In this document: piece by piece, positions 22,585 to 34,794 of the stretch
Layout of the letters: each line of letters opens with the position of its first letter
Position numbering within the stretch: the first letter of the stretch is position 1
DNA from: Cylindrodendrum hubeiense
Taxonomy: Eukaryota; Ascomycota; Sordariomycetes; Hypocreales; Nectriaceae
Length of the DNA stretch: 64,000 nucleotides
Assembly: GCA_014621425.1 (NCBI GenBank)
Contig: JAANBB010000050.1
Coordinates: forward strand, 100,931 to 164,930
Direction of reading: 5' to 3'
Translations under genes and position numbers: made by a program
Notes under the pieces: model-generated
What the model saw: only the letters and a program-made list of their open reading frames with translations
What the model was told of the DNA's origin: nothing
Database searches by the model: none

Positions 22585-23920
22585 ATGGCCCAGCACGGCC
22601 CTGGGCCGGTAGCGGTTCTGGTTTGGCGCCCTCTGCACAAGCCCCTTGATCGATTTATTTGCAAGTAACAAACTGATTTATTCCAGGTTCTGGGGTTCTT
22701 TTTCATTATTATCGCCGCCGCAGCTATCATCGCCCAGACCCACCCCCGTCTAAACATCCAGCGTCGGAGGTTGATGGTTAGCGATATGCTACTATGCGCG
22801 GCATGGATTTCCGGCCTCGTCCATACATGCCTGGATATCATCTACATGAATATGGATGCTCTTCAGCCCGCACTACTCTCTTCATTCGAAAACTTTAATG
22901 GAGACCCTGACAGCCTCAGGGCGATTATCAAGGTGTGTCAGCGTACTGGTTTCGGGCTTTATGTACTCTCAGTTAGAACTGAAGACCGGCTGACAAGCTT
23001 CTACTTAGACACTATTCGTAGGACAGATCACTTTCTGGATGACATGTTATCTGTCCAAAGCAGCACTTCTTTCTCTATACTTGCAAATATTCCCGGAATT
23101 CATGCAAAGACAGAGAGTTATGCTATGGGCTACAATCATGTACACTACAGTTGCCTATGTAGGCAGCTTTCTCATGCTCTTTCTTATCTGTATACCGACT
23201 AGCAGATATTGGTGAGCAATCTTTTCATTTAAATCTGATACGTCACTAATATAATTGAAATAGGGACATAAATCCCCAATCAACATGTCCACGTTCAAGA
23301 GCTAACCTGATCTTTTACGTCACATGGCCTCTCCACCTCCTCAGTAACATTTTAAGTGAGTTATTTATCGATTCTAAAACAGAAAACTAGTATAGAACTA
23401 ACATATGTAGTCTTTGGTCTGCCCTGGCTTATAATACCAGGGTTAAATATGAGAAGGAGACTGAAGGTTGGAATGTACTGCGCCTTCCTCCTTGGATTAA
23501 TCACCATCATTTTCGATATACTCCGCTTCATCGCTATCGAGGCAACACACCACGAGGGGGCAGTCCCTGTCAGTACCCTTAGTAAGTGTGGTAGTCCTCT
23601 CTGAATTTAAGCAGCTATATCTCTGGGGGATAAATCAACTAACTAGTGCAGTACTTTGGAGTAATCTTGACTGCAACATTACCATTATTGTTGCATGTTT
23701 ACCGACATTACGGCCGTATCTTAGCAAACTGGATGAGGGCCTTGGAGAATCGTCCAACAGTTATGACTGTTCATCGACCTTGAGATCATCAAAAGCCGGT
23801 CGGAGAATCGAGCCTGCGCGCAATGGAGTCGGTGACTTGGATGGGCTTGAAGTTGAAGATTGGGGCCAGGAGGTGAGGAGCAATGCCAGTGAGGTCGTGC
23901 TAGTTCAGCCGAAGCTTTGA
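22585..23920 (+). CDS. Rhodopsin-like integral membrane protein, PTH11/SAT4 type (paralog B)
   Basis: Six exons (22585-22620, 22687-22932, 23009-23211, 23264-23355, 23411-23581, 23652-23920) join in phase to 338 residues. Introns 1 to 5 sit at the same positions and phases as in paralog A, and exons 2, 3 and 5 have exactly the same lengths, so the two are duplicates. Signature pieces are LMVSDMLLCAAW (TM2), TFWMTCYLSKAALLSLYLQI (TM3 into loop), FGLPWLIIPGLNMRRRLKV (TM6) and NITIIVACLPTLRPYL (TM7). The first loop is less basic than in A. Exon 1 encodes only 12 residues (MAQHGPGPVAVL). The role is unknown; the family includes PTH11, a surface-sensing receptor-like protein. Confidence 0.87.
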
Positions 23921-24667
23921 GAAGGGATTGCTAAGTAATAGCATTAATTCGGTCTGTGCAGTGTGGATTACGAACTTATCGGGGTATAAGCACAAAACAG
24001 AAGCTATAAGGGGTTTATTCCTGCCTAGGCCAAAGGCGCTATGGAAGTCCCATTTTATCTCTAGAAGTGGAGAATTCGAAGCTCTTCGGCCAAAGGCGCT
24101 TGAGGGTCATTTTATAACCGATGGCGGAGAATTCTTTGTTACCCTAGGCTATTATCTCCTGGAAGCAGAGGTTTTAGAGAACTCACATATAACATGATTG
24201 GCGAAGCCTATGCTCGACTCCGAAACTACTATTATGATAAATCACCCCTACAGTATCTCTCGACTATCAGCAAGATGGTTAAGAGCACATCACTACACTC
24301 TGACCTATCAACGCTCGGACCATCAGACGTATGAAAACCTGCTTCGAGTCCGGATACCGAGGATCTACTCGCAAGTGGCTCGTAAGCGGGGTATGTTAAA
24401 TCTGGCGCGAAGCTCGGTGCAAGTTGATGGTCATTAAACAAAACACGGTCGTATTAATCAATGTTCAACTACTACTAAAGGATGGAAGACAATCGAAGAA
24501 AACATGATACACAAAAACAAAAATGCAAACAAAGGGAATGTCCGGAGGTGGCCGGTTCCATATACACATCACCATTCAGGGGCCCCTGTTGGTTCACCAG
24601 TCGTACGTCTCATGACGTCCAATACACCTTTGGTCATATAATCAACCACATAAATCGGTTTTAGGCA
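23921..24667. other. Intergenic spacer with a 60-bp tandem duplication
   Basis: The 3' flanks of two convergent genes. It contains the repeat at 24028-24145. No gene recognised. Confidence 0.45.
24028..24145. repeat. Two-copy tandem repeat, about 60 bp
   Basis: Copies begin at 24028 and 24088, each starting GGCCAAAGGCGCT. They share CATTTTATA/CATTTTATC and GGAGAATTC in the same order. Divergence is moderate. Confidence 0.75.
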
Positions 24668-26693
24668 TTACAGAACCTGCAAATAAATTGTTAGCGTGGG
24701 GGAAAAGGGATCTCTTGTTGCGGAATTTACTCACTATAACAGAGGGCTTGGCTCCACGCAGCATTTCTCGCAAGACAAGCTTGTTTTTGGCAGTCTTAAC
24801 AGTAGCCTTCTCCACTGGCTGAGGCTTGGCGGGAGCATCAATGAGAAGCGGGGTAAAGGTCTTGACTCCGTGCTTCGCAGGGTAAAGAGCGAGAGGTCCA
24901 AGATCCTGAACCACCCTCTTAAGGAAGTCAAAAATGTCCTCTTCAACCGAGACGGTATCAAGAGGAAGCAGCTTCAGAGCCTGGAGCTTCTCCTGGGAAA
25001 GGCTGAGAATGGCCTGCAAGGCGGCATCTGCCATAACGGCACGCTGAAGGAGGATTCGGGATGCTTCTTCGTCAGGTCCAGAGGACAGCTCAATACCACG
25101 GCTCGCCGCCTTCTCAAGAAGCTTGGGCACGCGCTCTACTACAGCAGTCTTGCCAGATTCAGAGACGAGCTCCTCGACTGCGGAGATGGCACTCTTCAAC
25201 ACAGGACCGAGAGACGAAAAGACGTCTTCTCTGCCGGCTAGAGGAACTGTTGGCCCAAACAAGCCCTTGATAAAGTCCTTGCCGGTGCCACTGGCAGTGG
25301 TTGTGGACAAGTTTCTGATGGGAAGGGCACGGCGCTTGCGCTTAGTGGACTGTCCAACTTCGTTGTCGGTCGGGCGGTATGTGGCAATGTCGCGGGCGGC
25401 TTCCTTGAGGTAAGAAGCGAGAAGGCCAGCAGCTTCGTCAACCTCGGGGGCCTTGTCGGTCCAGTTCTGTTGCATGTGCTCCAGAATCTCATCCAGCTCG
25501 GGAGACTCCTCGATTGCGAGGACCGCCTGGAGAGACGCCTCAGCAAGCAGTGCACGCTCAGCAGCACCAGGGATCTTTGTCACGGCACCACTGGAAATAG
25601 CCTCTGCTCCCACAACGTAGCTGAGTAAAGCCCCAGCTGTAATGCTGACGGATTTGCTAGCCGGGTCCAGCAGGGAAGAAGTGCTATCGAGAGACGTGGT
25701 GTCGAGATTGGCGACGGTCTTGAGCACCTCGTAGAAGAGGTCATCATCGTTGCTCTCGTCCTCCTCCGAGGTCGTTGGGGTGTTCTCCTCGACGATCTCG
25801 AAATCAGTCTCGGTGGTGCCCGACGGAATCACCGGGGTTTCCTCCACGGGCTTGACCTCCTCCTGGATCTCAGGCTGCTCGGCCGGGGTAACAGCAGAGC
25901 TGCCACAAGAGCCACCGCAGCCATCGCAGTGGGTCACAGTAAGATTGAGCTTCTCTTCAATCTCGGGGATGGCCGGAATGACAGGGATGGCGGGTGCCTC
26001 TGATTGACATGCACAGTTAGCATAGATTTTGAGTTAGAATCTCTGTCACTTACCCGTAGGTTGCGAGACAGCATCAACGGGCGCAGGCTCGTCGATCTTG
26101 ATATCATTGAATGAGCCGCAAGTGCAAATATCAATAGCAAACGGTTCAGCAACTTGGATGAAGGTGATGTCTCGTGAGCGCGTGTTCAACTGATCAGCCC
26201 ACTCAGCCGAAGTCACTACGCTCTGGCCGTACCGAGACTGGATCTGCGAAGTCTCTGACGAGTCGCGCCCGCCATAGCCGATGTAGCACTTGACCTGCGT
26301 AGCGGCACCGAGCTGGTACTCGGTATCAAACACAACGTTTCCGGCGGTGACTAGCAGATCAGGACGGATGAGCCATCCGGCACCAATCTTCCAAATATCA
26401 AGACCTGTGGCCTTGTTTACGAAGCGAGACTCGATTTTGACCAAGTCTGGAATGGTTAGTCGAGCCATTGCAATGGGATAGTTATTGTTTCACTTACAGC
26501 GGTGCATGCCGGTAGCTTGACGATCAATCAGGGCAACTGGAGGAAGTTCTTCCTGCCCGACGATGGATGCAAATTCCGTCTGGAATCCGTCAACGGCAAA
26601 AAGGGTCGCCTCCACTTGTCCGGCCAGGGTTGGCAGCTCAAGCTTCCAAGCGTCAGGCTTGACGGAGACAGTTGAAAAAGGAGCGGAATTCAT
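24668..26693 (-). CDS. Protease-like (S1B fold) protein lacking catalytic His, with duplicated helical region
   Basis: Four exons (26693-26498, 26446-26054, 25999-24735, 24676-24668) join in phase to 620 residues; the last exon encodes only Val-Leu-stop. Residues about 66-190 resemble the trypsin/V8-like glutamyl endopeptidase fold: IGAGWLIRPDLLVTAGN, then YIGYGG and SRDITFIQV. The catalytic histidine of TAGHC is replaced by Asn102, and no GxSGG nucleophile block follows, so it should be inactive. A CDGCGGSCGSS cysteine knot lies at about 221-231, then an acidic linker. Two related alpha-helical segments follow (roughly 270-400 and 435-590), each with an ALLAEASLQAVLAI-like helix and a later FLK helix. 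A basic KRKRR lies between them. No signal peptide or membrane segment is visible. Terminal intron 24677-24734 has a GCTAAC branch site. Function unknown; I do not recognise the C-terminal family. Confidence 0.8.
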
Positions 26694-29677
26694 CTTGTGT
26701 AGTTTGAAGAGTTGATGCAGTGATGGTAAAAGAGATGGAGAAGCGAAGAAGAGCTGACAGTTGATGTGAGTGAGCTGTAGAGATTGTTCGAGGTAGGGGG
26801 GCGCCGTGCTCTTATACTTGTGCAATTGAATGATTGTGTGTTCATAAGTGGAAGGCCTTGGTTGTTTGCGCTCTATGAAGCGATCTAGAACGCGTAATCT
26901 ATTCATCAACTCCACGGCCATTCCACCCTCTCATTGGAAAACTATGGCAGCCAGCCACTTTTGCCCTTCTGTCTCGGAATAATGATGCGTAACCTCGTCC
27001 TGCACACGAGCTTTGCCTTACTTGGCACTCAACTCCGATACAGCCAGCCTCAATCCACCGGGCATGCCGTCGACTCTGCCGGAAAGAAACAATACGGCTC
27101 CAGATCGTTCATTGTGGTGGTCACGCCAAGTATTGGCGCGTAGCAGTGAGGAATTTGCCATCGATAGTTTCCACGTTCATCGCCAAGTCTGTGCGATCCT
27201 TGCAGCCCGGCTTGTCACATTTTTCTTCTTTCGTAACGACCCCTGCGTTAGCCTGCATTATACTGAACGAACCCATAACCCCTGCCGTGCGTCCCGCCCT
27301 CGCAGTAGGCCGAAGTCCCTAACCGCCTACTTGCATCATTAGTGGGAGCTGGAATGTGGGAAGAGGTATGATTCCCCGCATGGATCAAGGATTCTATTGG
27401 TACGGTGCCGAAAATTGTATGTGTAAAGGCGTAACTTGTACAGCTACCTAACGGCCTTGACCCCACCCTCTTAGTAGGGGGGTGGCCTCTCCATAGGGTC
27501 TATTTATCTAGCAAATGTATGCCGAATTCGGCCTCGGGGACTAGAAACCGAGAACGTACCCCATTGGGCTCTAGATTCCACGGGAAGGTTTCCACCGGCC
27601 CCTTCCTGCTGACCATTCGGACTTACACTATTGACTGGTGCATGTTCACTGAGCCCCTAAACAAGAAACCAAGGCCAGCTCGTGGTACTATCATTGCTGT
27701 AACAGGCCTGACAGGGTGGTGAAAGGGGGGGGACGGTCGGCAATGTACGAAATGCGCCGAGCATTTTTCGGATGATATGTGACAGACACTAGCGAAAACG
27801 AATCTAGACTATGCCACATAAATAATTTATATCTCCTAGCTGGATGGCTGCCTTCGATGTAGTCTAGCATACGTAAGGCTTCACAGGTTTTCATCAAGCA
27901 GTCATGGTACAGTGTACCCGCGGCATGCGTCAATCTGAAGACACGCGGCTAGGGTAACCTTGACTCTTCATCACGTTCCTTGGCCCCGTAACTCTCTGTG
28001 AACTTATGCGTCCAAGCTTTCCCGAGACTTGTTAATCTTAGAACCTTCTCTGATAATCAGCCTAGACATGTGATGAAAATGTGGGCGGGAATATAGTTGC
28101 TGAAATGGGCCAGTCCCTGGGTACCAAGGCTTGCGGAGAAAATACCCTCTCGCAGTAGAATCAAGATGTGTGTTGTCCAGTGCTCTTCATGCAAGGGGAG
28201 ATGGAAGTTAAATTAAAATACTTGTTTAGTCGCGCCTGAAGTATTAGTTCATGTACCAGTGGTGGGTATTTTATAGCGACTCGGTATATGCACACATAGA
28301 CTCCAAGTGTCAATAGTCTCGAGACTAACCAGATCCTGCGTGATTCAAAAAAACAAAACAAAATTGCCACTTGCGCAGGAGATAGCGAACTCCACGTGTG
28401 ATGAGAACGTTACTAATGCGACGGTCGAATAAAACGGATGGAATCTGATGGAATAGGCCACATCATCAGCTAGCCACAACCCCAAGCACCCAAACTCTTT
28501 TACAATACGAGATATCAATGATCGATGGCGCTAGATGTGGAAAGGTCTGGACTATGATAGTCACAAAGGATCTTGCTTTTGCCATAATACCCTATTTCTT
28601 TTTTAATGCTTGCGTCCGCAAATGTTGATACAATGGCAGCCACGTCTCGGAAGTGGGCCAATATACGGGTGGAGAACAGCCGGCCGCGGCAGTTGTCTTG
28701 GAATAGACCAAGCCATGTGGCGCTAGAATGGATTTCGACTTTGTTTTCGGAGTCACTCTCCCAGTCCGGTCGCCTCGAAGCCATTGCGTGTTCCACCAAG
28801 CGGGCCTGTGGAGTTGCAACCTGGACTATTGCAGCGTGCGTCTGCACTAGAACCCTGTGTCTCAGACACCAGGCAGCCGCAAGAGCCAAAGGAACGGGCC
28901 GCGCTAGCTCCTCGTGGAGGACTCCGCAGAAACAAGATGAATCGCCACTTGCGGGGCGACCATAGCCGCAGGAATTATAGGCTGCCGTCGAGAAAGACGA
29001 TCGGATCGAGACATTATCGAATCACTCTTTCCTTGATCCTACACAATAAGACGCTATTAACGCGGAAAATAGTTGTCAATGATCTAGGGGCCGTCACTCC
29101 CTAATGCAAGCCGCCGCCGTAAGGTTGATGTGGCGTCCACGTCGGACCACCTCCAGCGCTAGCGGGAGCGGGACGATCAACTAATTAGGCAAAGCGGCAG
29201 CTGAGACATGCACAGCTCGGCCAGGCTCAGCCACTCTGGGCGAACCCATCGCGTTCATGTGGCGAGCTGTGGCGAGCTGAGTAACGTCTGTACCGTCACA
29301 TGGCGCAACCCCACGAAGCAAGGTTTGCTCAGGATTGTGAATCAATATTGTGGAGCGAAGCGCTATGACTGCATTGCTCTATTGGACGGAGGCTTCGTGC
29401 AGAATTGTGCATGATTTGGACGAACATGGCATCACCAAGAACATGTCTCAGGCAAGGCACTGGCACGACGCTCTAGCCACGGCGACGAGAGACACAATGA
29501 AGAGACAAGAATTGAAAGCTGTTCTTAAGCTCACCTCAAGAAATTACTTAAGAGCTGCGATCTTGCTGCTCTCATCAATTCTTCTTGGCATCACAACACC
29601 AACTCTTCAACAGTCAACTTCCAACAACTTACTACTCTTTTCCCCATTCATCTCATTCACCACCCCAGATCCTCATC
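26694..29677. other. Large intergenic spacer, 3 kb
   Basis: This begins with the CT-rich leader and promoter of the protease-like gene and ends with the pyrimidine-rich leader of the small orphan gene (29560-29677). Between them I see no conserved coding frame, RNA gene or transposon. Open frames such as 28515-28889 have no family features. Confidence 0.4.
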
Positions 29678-30284
29678 ATGTCTCGCCCCGAGTCTGGAGA
29701 TACCATCTTGATTCCCGTTTACAACGCGGGGTCCGAACAGGCTGCTCTGGAGATCCAGTGGTCGCAGTCCTTCCGAACCAAGAGTGCGCGGTACTACCTT
29801 GTCCGAGCCATCAACCAGAGCAAGGGAAACGTGGATGTTCTCCTCTACGTGCAGGACCAGTTCTACAAGGATGAGCGCAACTCTAACTTCATTGGAAATA
29901 TCCCCGGCGCTAGACGGGAGGGTAGTAAGTCACAAATGCGCAAACGGCTGAAAATGTTTTCTAACGCCCCGATAAGACGCCTTCGTTGTCCAGATCAGCG
30001 ACCGCTTCCAGTACGGCCAGAAGAACAAGAACGGCGACGGCCGCTGGCTCGCGTTCCACGACAAGGACAACAAGCCCTACCAGGTAAGCTCTTTGTCGGT
30101 TTGGCAATTTCAAGACATGTTTAACTGATCCAAATGGTAGCACCGCTTCATGATCACCTCGATCCAGGGTAACCTTGCTGAGACGGCCAAAACTCTCGCC
30201 AAGGCCTTCGGTGCTGGTGAGATTGCTGATAACGTTTCCAAGCTCGGCAACAACTTCATCGGCGACTATCTCCACAATTTCTAA
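29678..30284 (+). CDS. Uncharacterised small protein, 164 residues
   Basis: Three exons (29678-29921, 29977-30083, 30141-30284) join in phase. I do not recognise the family. The protein is soluble, without signal peptide, membrane segment or cysteine. The N-terminal 115 residues look beta-rich (TILIPVYNAGSEQAALEIQW, then YYLVRAINQSKGNVDVLLYV and AFVVQISDRFQYG). A short helical tail rich in Ala/Lys/Asn follows (LAETAKTLAKAFGAGEIADN), ending in FIGDYLHNF. Codons are strongly C-ending, and the leader is long and CT-rich with CAACA repeats, both typical of highly expressed fungal genes. The start context is good (CATCATG). It lies alone in large spacers, so there is no context clue. Confidence 0.8.
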
Positions 30285-31166
30285 GGCACTGCCTGAGATT
30301 GCTGAGCGGAACAATTTGAATCCAGTGGTTGGCTTGAAAGAGAATATTGTCGCTCATTAGTCTTATTTAACTTGTTGAAATTGAGCTCCAATAATTATTT
30401 GTTTTGTGAAACTGCGGTTCCAATTTATCCCATGTGTAATAAGAAATCTGTTGCCAAGGATATCGCAGAGGACTGATTCAATTAGCATCTTAATACGTGA
30501 ATATTTGTATGAGAATCACTCGGGCTGTAGTGAGGTAATAGACATATTTTTATAAACTATCAAGCAATTTAGTAAAATGGTAATGTGTTGGGTGGACTTG
30601 GCATATTTGTCAGGGGTGACTCGTAATTTGTGATCTACTGAAGAGGCTTAAGGCAGAGCCGGTCCCTTATTTTTACATGGCATCTTGCCAGACTTTGAAG
30701 TATCTGACCATGCCTCCACGATTTACTTTAATTCATACTTTCCTGCCCGATTTATTAATTACTTTGTATCTCAGTGTATTATCGGATGATCCTAGGATTC
30801 CGATCATTAATTGCTTGCTTAGCGATGTGGTTGTCATTCCATTCCCTGGATTTTATCCAGGCCAACGATGCTACCCTACATCGCATTTTCTGCTGGTAGG
30901 GTAGTGATGTTATTTTCCCCAAGTGTACGTTTTTACCTAATTACAACAGAGGTGAATCTAATATTGTAAGCTATTACGGCTGCATCGTTCTAAGTTGTTT
31001 GAAGGGGTTGTGATTAGAATACCGAATAAGATTGGTGTTATTTTCTTTTCCTGATCAACATCCTGTATTTAACAAACACAACATCGAGCACTCGAGATAA
31101 ATTGATTACTTTTAACGCGTTTATTTAATTTTATGCTGAGAGCCAGTCGCCTAATTATTTCAAAAT
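30285..31166. other. AT-rich spacer between convergent genes
   Basis: Markedly AT-rich compared with neighbouring coding DNA, and no gene seen. The composition could reflect RIP-type mutation of old repeats or simply 3' flank DNA. Confidence 0.45.
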
Positions 31167-32800
31167 TCATGCCTCTTCCTCCGCCTCCTCCTTATAGACA
31201 TCGAACTTGTATTGGGAACCGACGTGGTCTTCCCGTAGGTGAGCATTCCCCTTTCCATACACTCTCTCACGAGCTGTTAAAGGGACGACGTCCTCTGAAA
31301 CCTGTTGAGAATAAATTCCACGACGACGAAGCTCCGGCACCAACAGTTCCACAACATCTTCAAAGGTTCCTGGTGTAGTCGCATGCGGTAGATTGAAGCC
31401 ATCAAGATCGGCCTCGCGCACCCATTTCTCCAGGATATCGGCCACGGTGCTCGGGCTGCCAATGGCAAGGGCGCCAAATCCACCAATGCTTCTCTCCTCG
31501 GCGACTCGGCGTGGTGTCCAGACGGTGTCATCTTCGCCCTTTTGCACCAGGGCTGAGCGAAGACTCACAACGCTATCCTTCTTGATCTCATTGACTGTGC
31601 TGAGATCTTGATCCAGAGGCACCTTGGACAAGTCGATGCCACTAATACTACTGATCACCACGAGCGCACCGATTACGCTAGAGGTTTTCTTCAGCTCCTC
31701 ATACTTGGCCTGGGCCTCCTCGTCTGTGGGCGCAACGATTGGGCAGACAGTGCCGAATGCCTTGATGCTGCGAGGGTCTCGACCCTTGGCGGCTGCGGCT
31801 GCGCGGACCTTGGCTACATTTTGGCCGACGAGAGTCGGGCTAAAACCGCTGACAAAGATGGCTTCGGCGTGAGTTGCGGCGAAGTCGATTCCTGCCGAAG
31901 AGGTTCCAGCCTGGAAGAGGAACGGCGTTCGCTGCGGAGAGGGCTCGAGAAGGTGAGGGGACTCCAACTTGAAGTACTTGCCCTTGTGCTTGATAGTCCG
32001 AACCTTGTCAGGATTGATGAAAGTATCGTCTTCTGGGACTGGTGCCACGGCGTCATCGGCCCAAGAGCCTTCCCATAGCCTACGTAGTAGAAACACTACA
32101 TGTCAGTTAAGTCAACAGAGGGGAAACCGATTGCATTGACTCACTTGTAGAGGACACGGAGGTACTCGTCGGCTTGCTGATACCGCTCATCATGACCGAT
32201 GGGGTCGTCCAATCCAATGGCCTTGAAGGCAGATTTTTTCCATGAAGTGACGATATTCCATCCAATGCGCCCCTTTGTCATGTGGTCAAGAGTAGAGAAC
32301 CTCCTGGCCAAGATGAAGGGCGGCTCGAATGTTGTGGATGAGGTAACACCAAAAGTGAGATGTGTTGTCGCAGCAGCCATCGCCGAGATAGGCTGAGCAC
32401 GGTATGAGCTCGGTCTAGCCAGAGCCAATGGAATTGATTACTCACAATAATGGGATCTGAGATGGGAAACTGGGACGCCCGGCGGATACATTCGTCGAGG
32501 TTGCCGCCATAGGTGTCATGACCGCCATAGCTGTCGGCGAGGAACAAGCTGTTGAAGCCTCCGCGCTCCAGGACTTTGGCCAAGTTTATCCAGTACTCCA
32601 AGGTGTGCTTCTGTGCTCCTTGGTCACCTGGCGCCTGAGTAATTGAAGTCATTAGAATTGGCACATTTGGGAGGTTTTGTTACACTACCTACCTTCCATT
32701 GGCCGGGAGCTAAGTGACCAATGACACCCATGTCAAAGGCATTCAACAAGATCTCGGTCTTTCCATTGCCGAGCCGGGTATCCGTAGTTGAGTCAGCCAT
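31167..32800 (-). CDS. FMN-dependent monooxygenase, NtaA/SnaA/DszA (luciferase-like) family
   Basis: Flavin-reductase-dependent monooxygenase of the nitrilotriacetate/dibenzothiophene-sulfone class, which oxidises small substrates with FMNH2 supplied by a partner enzyme. Exons 32800-32693, 32634-32446, 32392-32145 and 32079-31167 join in phase to 485 residues. Family blocks in order: NAFDMGVIGHLAPGQWK, WINLAKVLERGGFNSLFLAD, FSTLDHMTKGRIGWNIVTSW, DERYQQADEYLRVLYKLWEG, FLFQAGTSSAGIDFAATHAE and FNLPHATTPGTFEDVVELLV. These cover the whole TIM barrel at normal length. An upstream in-frame ATG at 32821 exists, but the 32800 start aligns better. No reductase gene is adjacent. Fungal members commonly act on sulfur- or nitrogen-containing or aromatic compounds; the substrate is unknown here. 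Confidence 0.92.
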
Positions 32801-34794
32801 GATGCCTCGCGTATTTTGCACCCGTTAGGTTGACGTCTAATTAGATGATTTGATGCTCACTTCCAAGTAATCCCTTAATACCCTTTATACAGGATTGGCA
32901 CTTCATCCGTGCCCCACTTATCGGGGCTACTATCTCGCCGATGACACCATCGATGGGGGGATGAACACCATCGACTAAGGAGCGAGCGGGATGAAAATGG
33001 CCGAGTGACGTCGCGAGATGCGGGAAATCCTCGGGAATGGGAGTGGGCTTTGTGGACCTATGTCCGTAAACCGACCAATATCGTCGGGGCTCATTTGAGC
33101 TATTGAATGCTCTTAGAGACCCGTTTCGCCCTCTAGCGACACATTGGGGATAGATTAATGAGCAGCGTACACATTACGCGTATTGATTCAAGCATCCAAA
33201 CTGGATGGAATACGGCTTCATTCATGTTTGGAGGTTGGAAAACCATTCGGAACTACTCAACATGTCGGGTTAAATTACAACTAGCCCGTGTAAGACGGCA
33301 CCACCTCGCAATCCTTACACACACATGGCAATAGCCAAGCACATAGCGTACCGATTACCCGGTAACCTAAAAACCTGCAATTTATTTGTCAACCTGCAAG
33401 CACCCTTCCTCTTGACAGCCACGTGGAGTCCTTGCGCCCCTCCTTGGGCACGTCTTGATCGTACAACGAACGTATTCAGGAGTGGAAACTTGAGCCCTTA
33501 CCGCTGTCTTGGATACCAAGAGCCACAGGCAGTGGAGCCTGCAGCGGGTTGATCCGTTAGCGTACGACACATGTATCCAGCGGTGGGAATCTGGGTCATT
33601 TACCACTGTCTTGGAGGCTAGGGCCTCAGAGTGGAGACTGTCGCAGGTTTGTTAGTTGGCGCACGACGCGCATGGGAATCGACGTACCCTACCGAACTGT
33701 GCCTCTTATCTCGGGCTACAGCAAAGCCAAGCTCGCCTTTAACCGCACTTTCCATCCTGACCACTGCGCAATCGGGACCGTGCCAGTCGCTGGTTGCAAC
33801 GTGGATGCAATGGCAAGGATGGGATCAATCTCGTCCCCAGCTAACAAACCCTGATCCTTGAATGGTTCGACCTGTTTCCACTTATCCGCATTCTGCAGTT
33901 TGCCGATGATTCTCTCCGATATACCAAGGCTCCATTCCGTACCTCACTCCACATTTACCAGGCAGGTACTGAGTGATGCAATGGAACCTGTGACAATAGA
34001 AGCCGTGGTGTGGTTATGCGCTATTGGATGTGCATCCCAGTTGCACTGGGAATTGATACGACCCTGCTGCCACCTGATTTGGGAGACGACTGGCGTGTCT
34101 GTTGGCTTTTCTTCTCCTACCGGTTGGGCATCCCTCGATTGACAGTAGCATAATATTTTAGTTTGAAGCAGACATCGCATACTAGTGTCCGGTCATCGGG
34201 ATTACGGCTCCTGGCTGGATGTCGTTATTCCCCTAGGGACAGATACTGTGGGACAAGACCAACCCCGTCGGAAGAAATCATGCCTGGATCATTTCACAGG
34301 GCTAAAATATGATAAGGCCTTGACAAAGTAACAGCGCTCTAGTCCGACCTAGGCTATTGTTCGCGCCCCACAGGTGCATTTTAGTAGAACATATCCCGCC
34401 CTATATCCGAAAATTCGAGGTTGATCCAGCACGCAATTCTTGGCAACCTATGGAGCTCCATTATCCCTCAGGGCTGACAAGGGTCTCGTACTCGCTAAAT
34501 CGACCATCCTTACTCGCAAAGTGGGCTTCTTCGTCGAACCGGCCGTGCCTTCTGAGTCGTGCTTTCTGGGTCTTGCAAGTATGAGACAATGCTGGGGGAC
34601 GATTGCGTCCTCTGCTAGGATGAAAATTACGCCCGGCCATGTGTTATCGCAACGCTATCTTCAGCTGCTGGCCTAAATCGCATATCATATAAAGTTTATG
34701 AACCCTGGCCAGTTTTCGCCATGAGCACAGCAACCCAAAAAGGCTTCACCAGGATCCAGGAGCCTCAAGGTAGTACTCGATCTTGTACGCAAAG
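32801..34794. other. Intergenic spacer, 2 kb
   Basis: This contains the monooxygenase promoter, then gene-free DNA with a diverged duplication (33480-33672), then the promoter of the ACS-type permease. No gene recognised. Confidence 0.4.
33480..33672. repeat. Diverged direct duplication, about 100 bp units
   Basis: The segment starting near 33485 (AACTTGAGCCCTTACCGCTG) recurs near 33588 (AATCTGGGTCATTTACCACTG). Both continue with TGTCTTGGA, a CAGAGTGGAG/CAGTGGAG block, a GCAGG/GCGGG-TT block and a GCGTACGACAC/GCGCACGACGC end. Divergence is high and no function is evident. Confidence 0.5.

Noticed and set aside
28515..29104. Open frames on both strands in the 27-29.5 kb desert
   Set aside because: Mutually overlapping, with no conserved motifs and poor start contexts.
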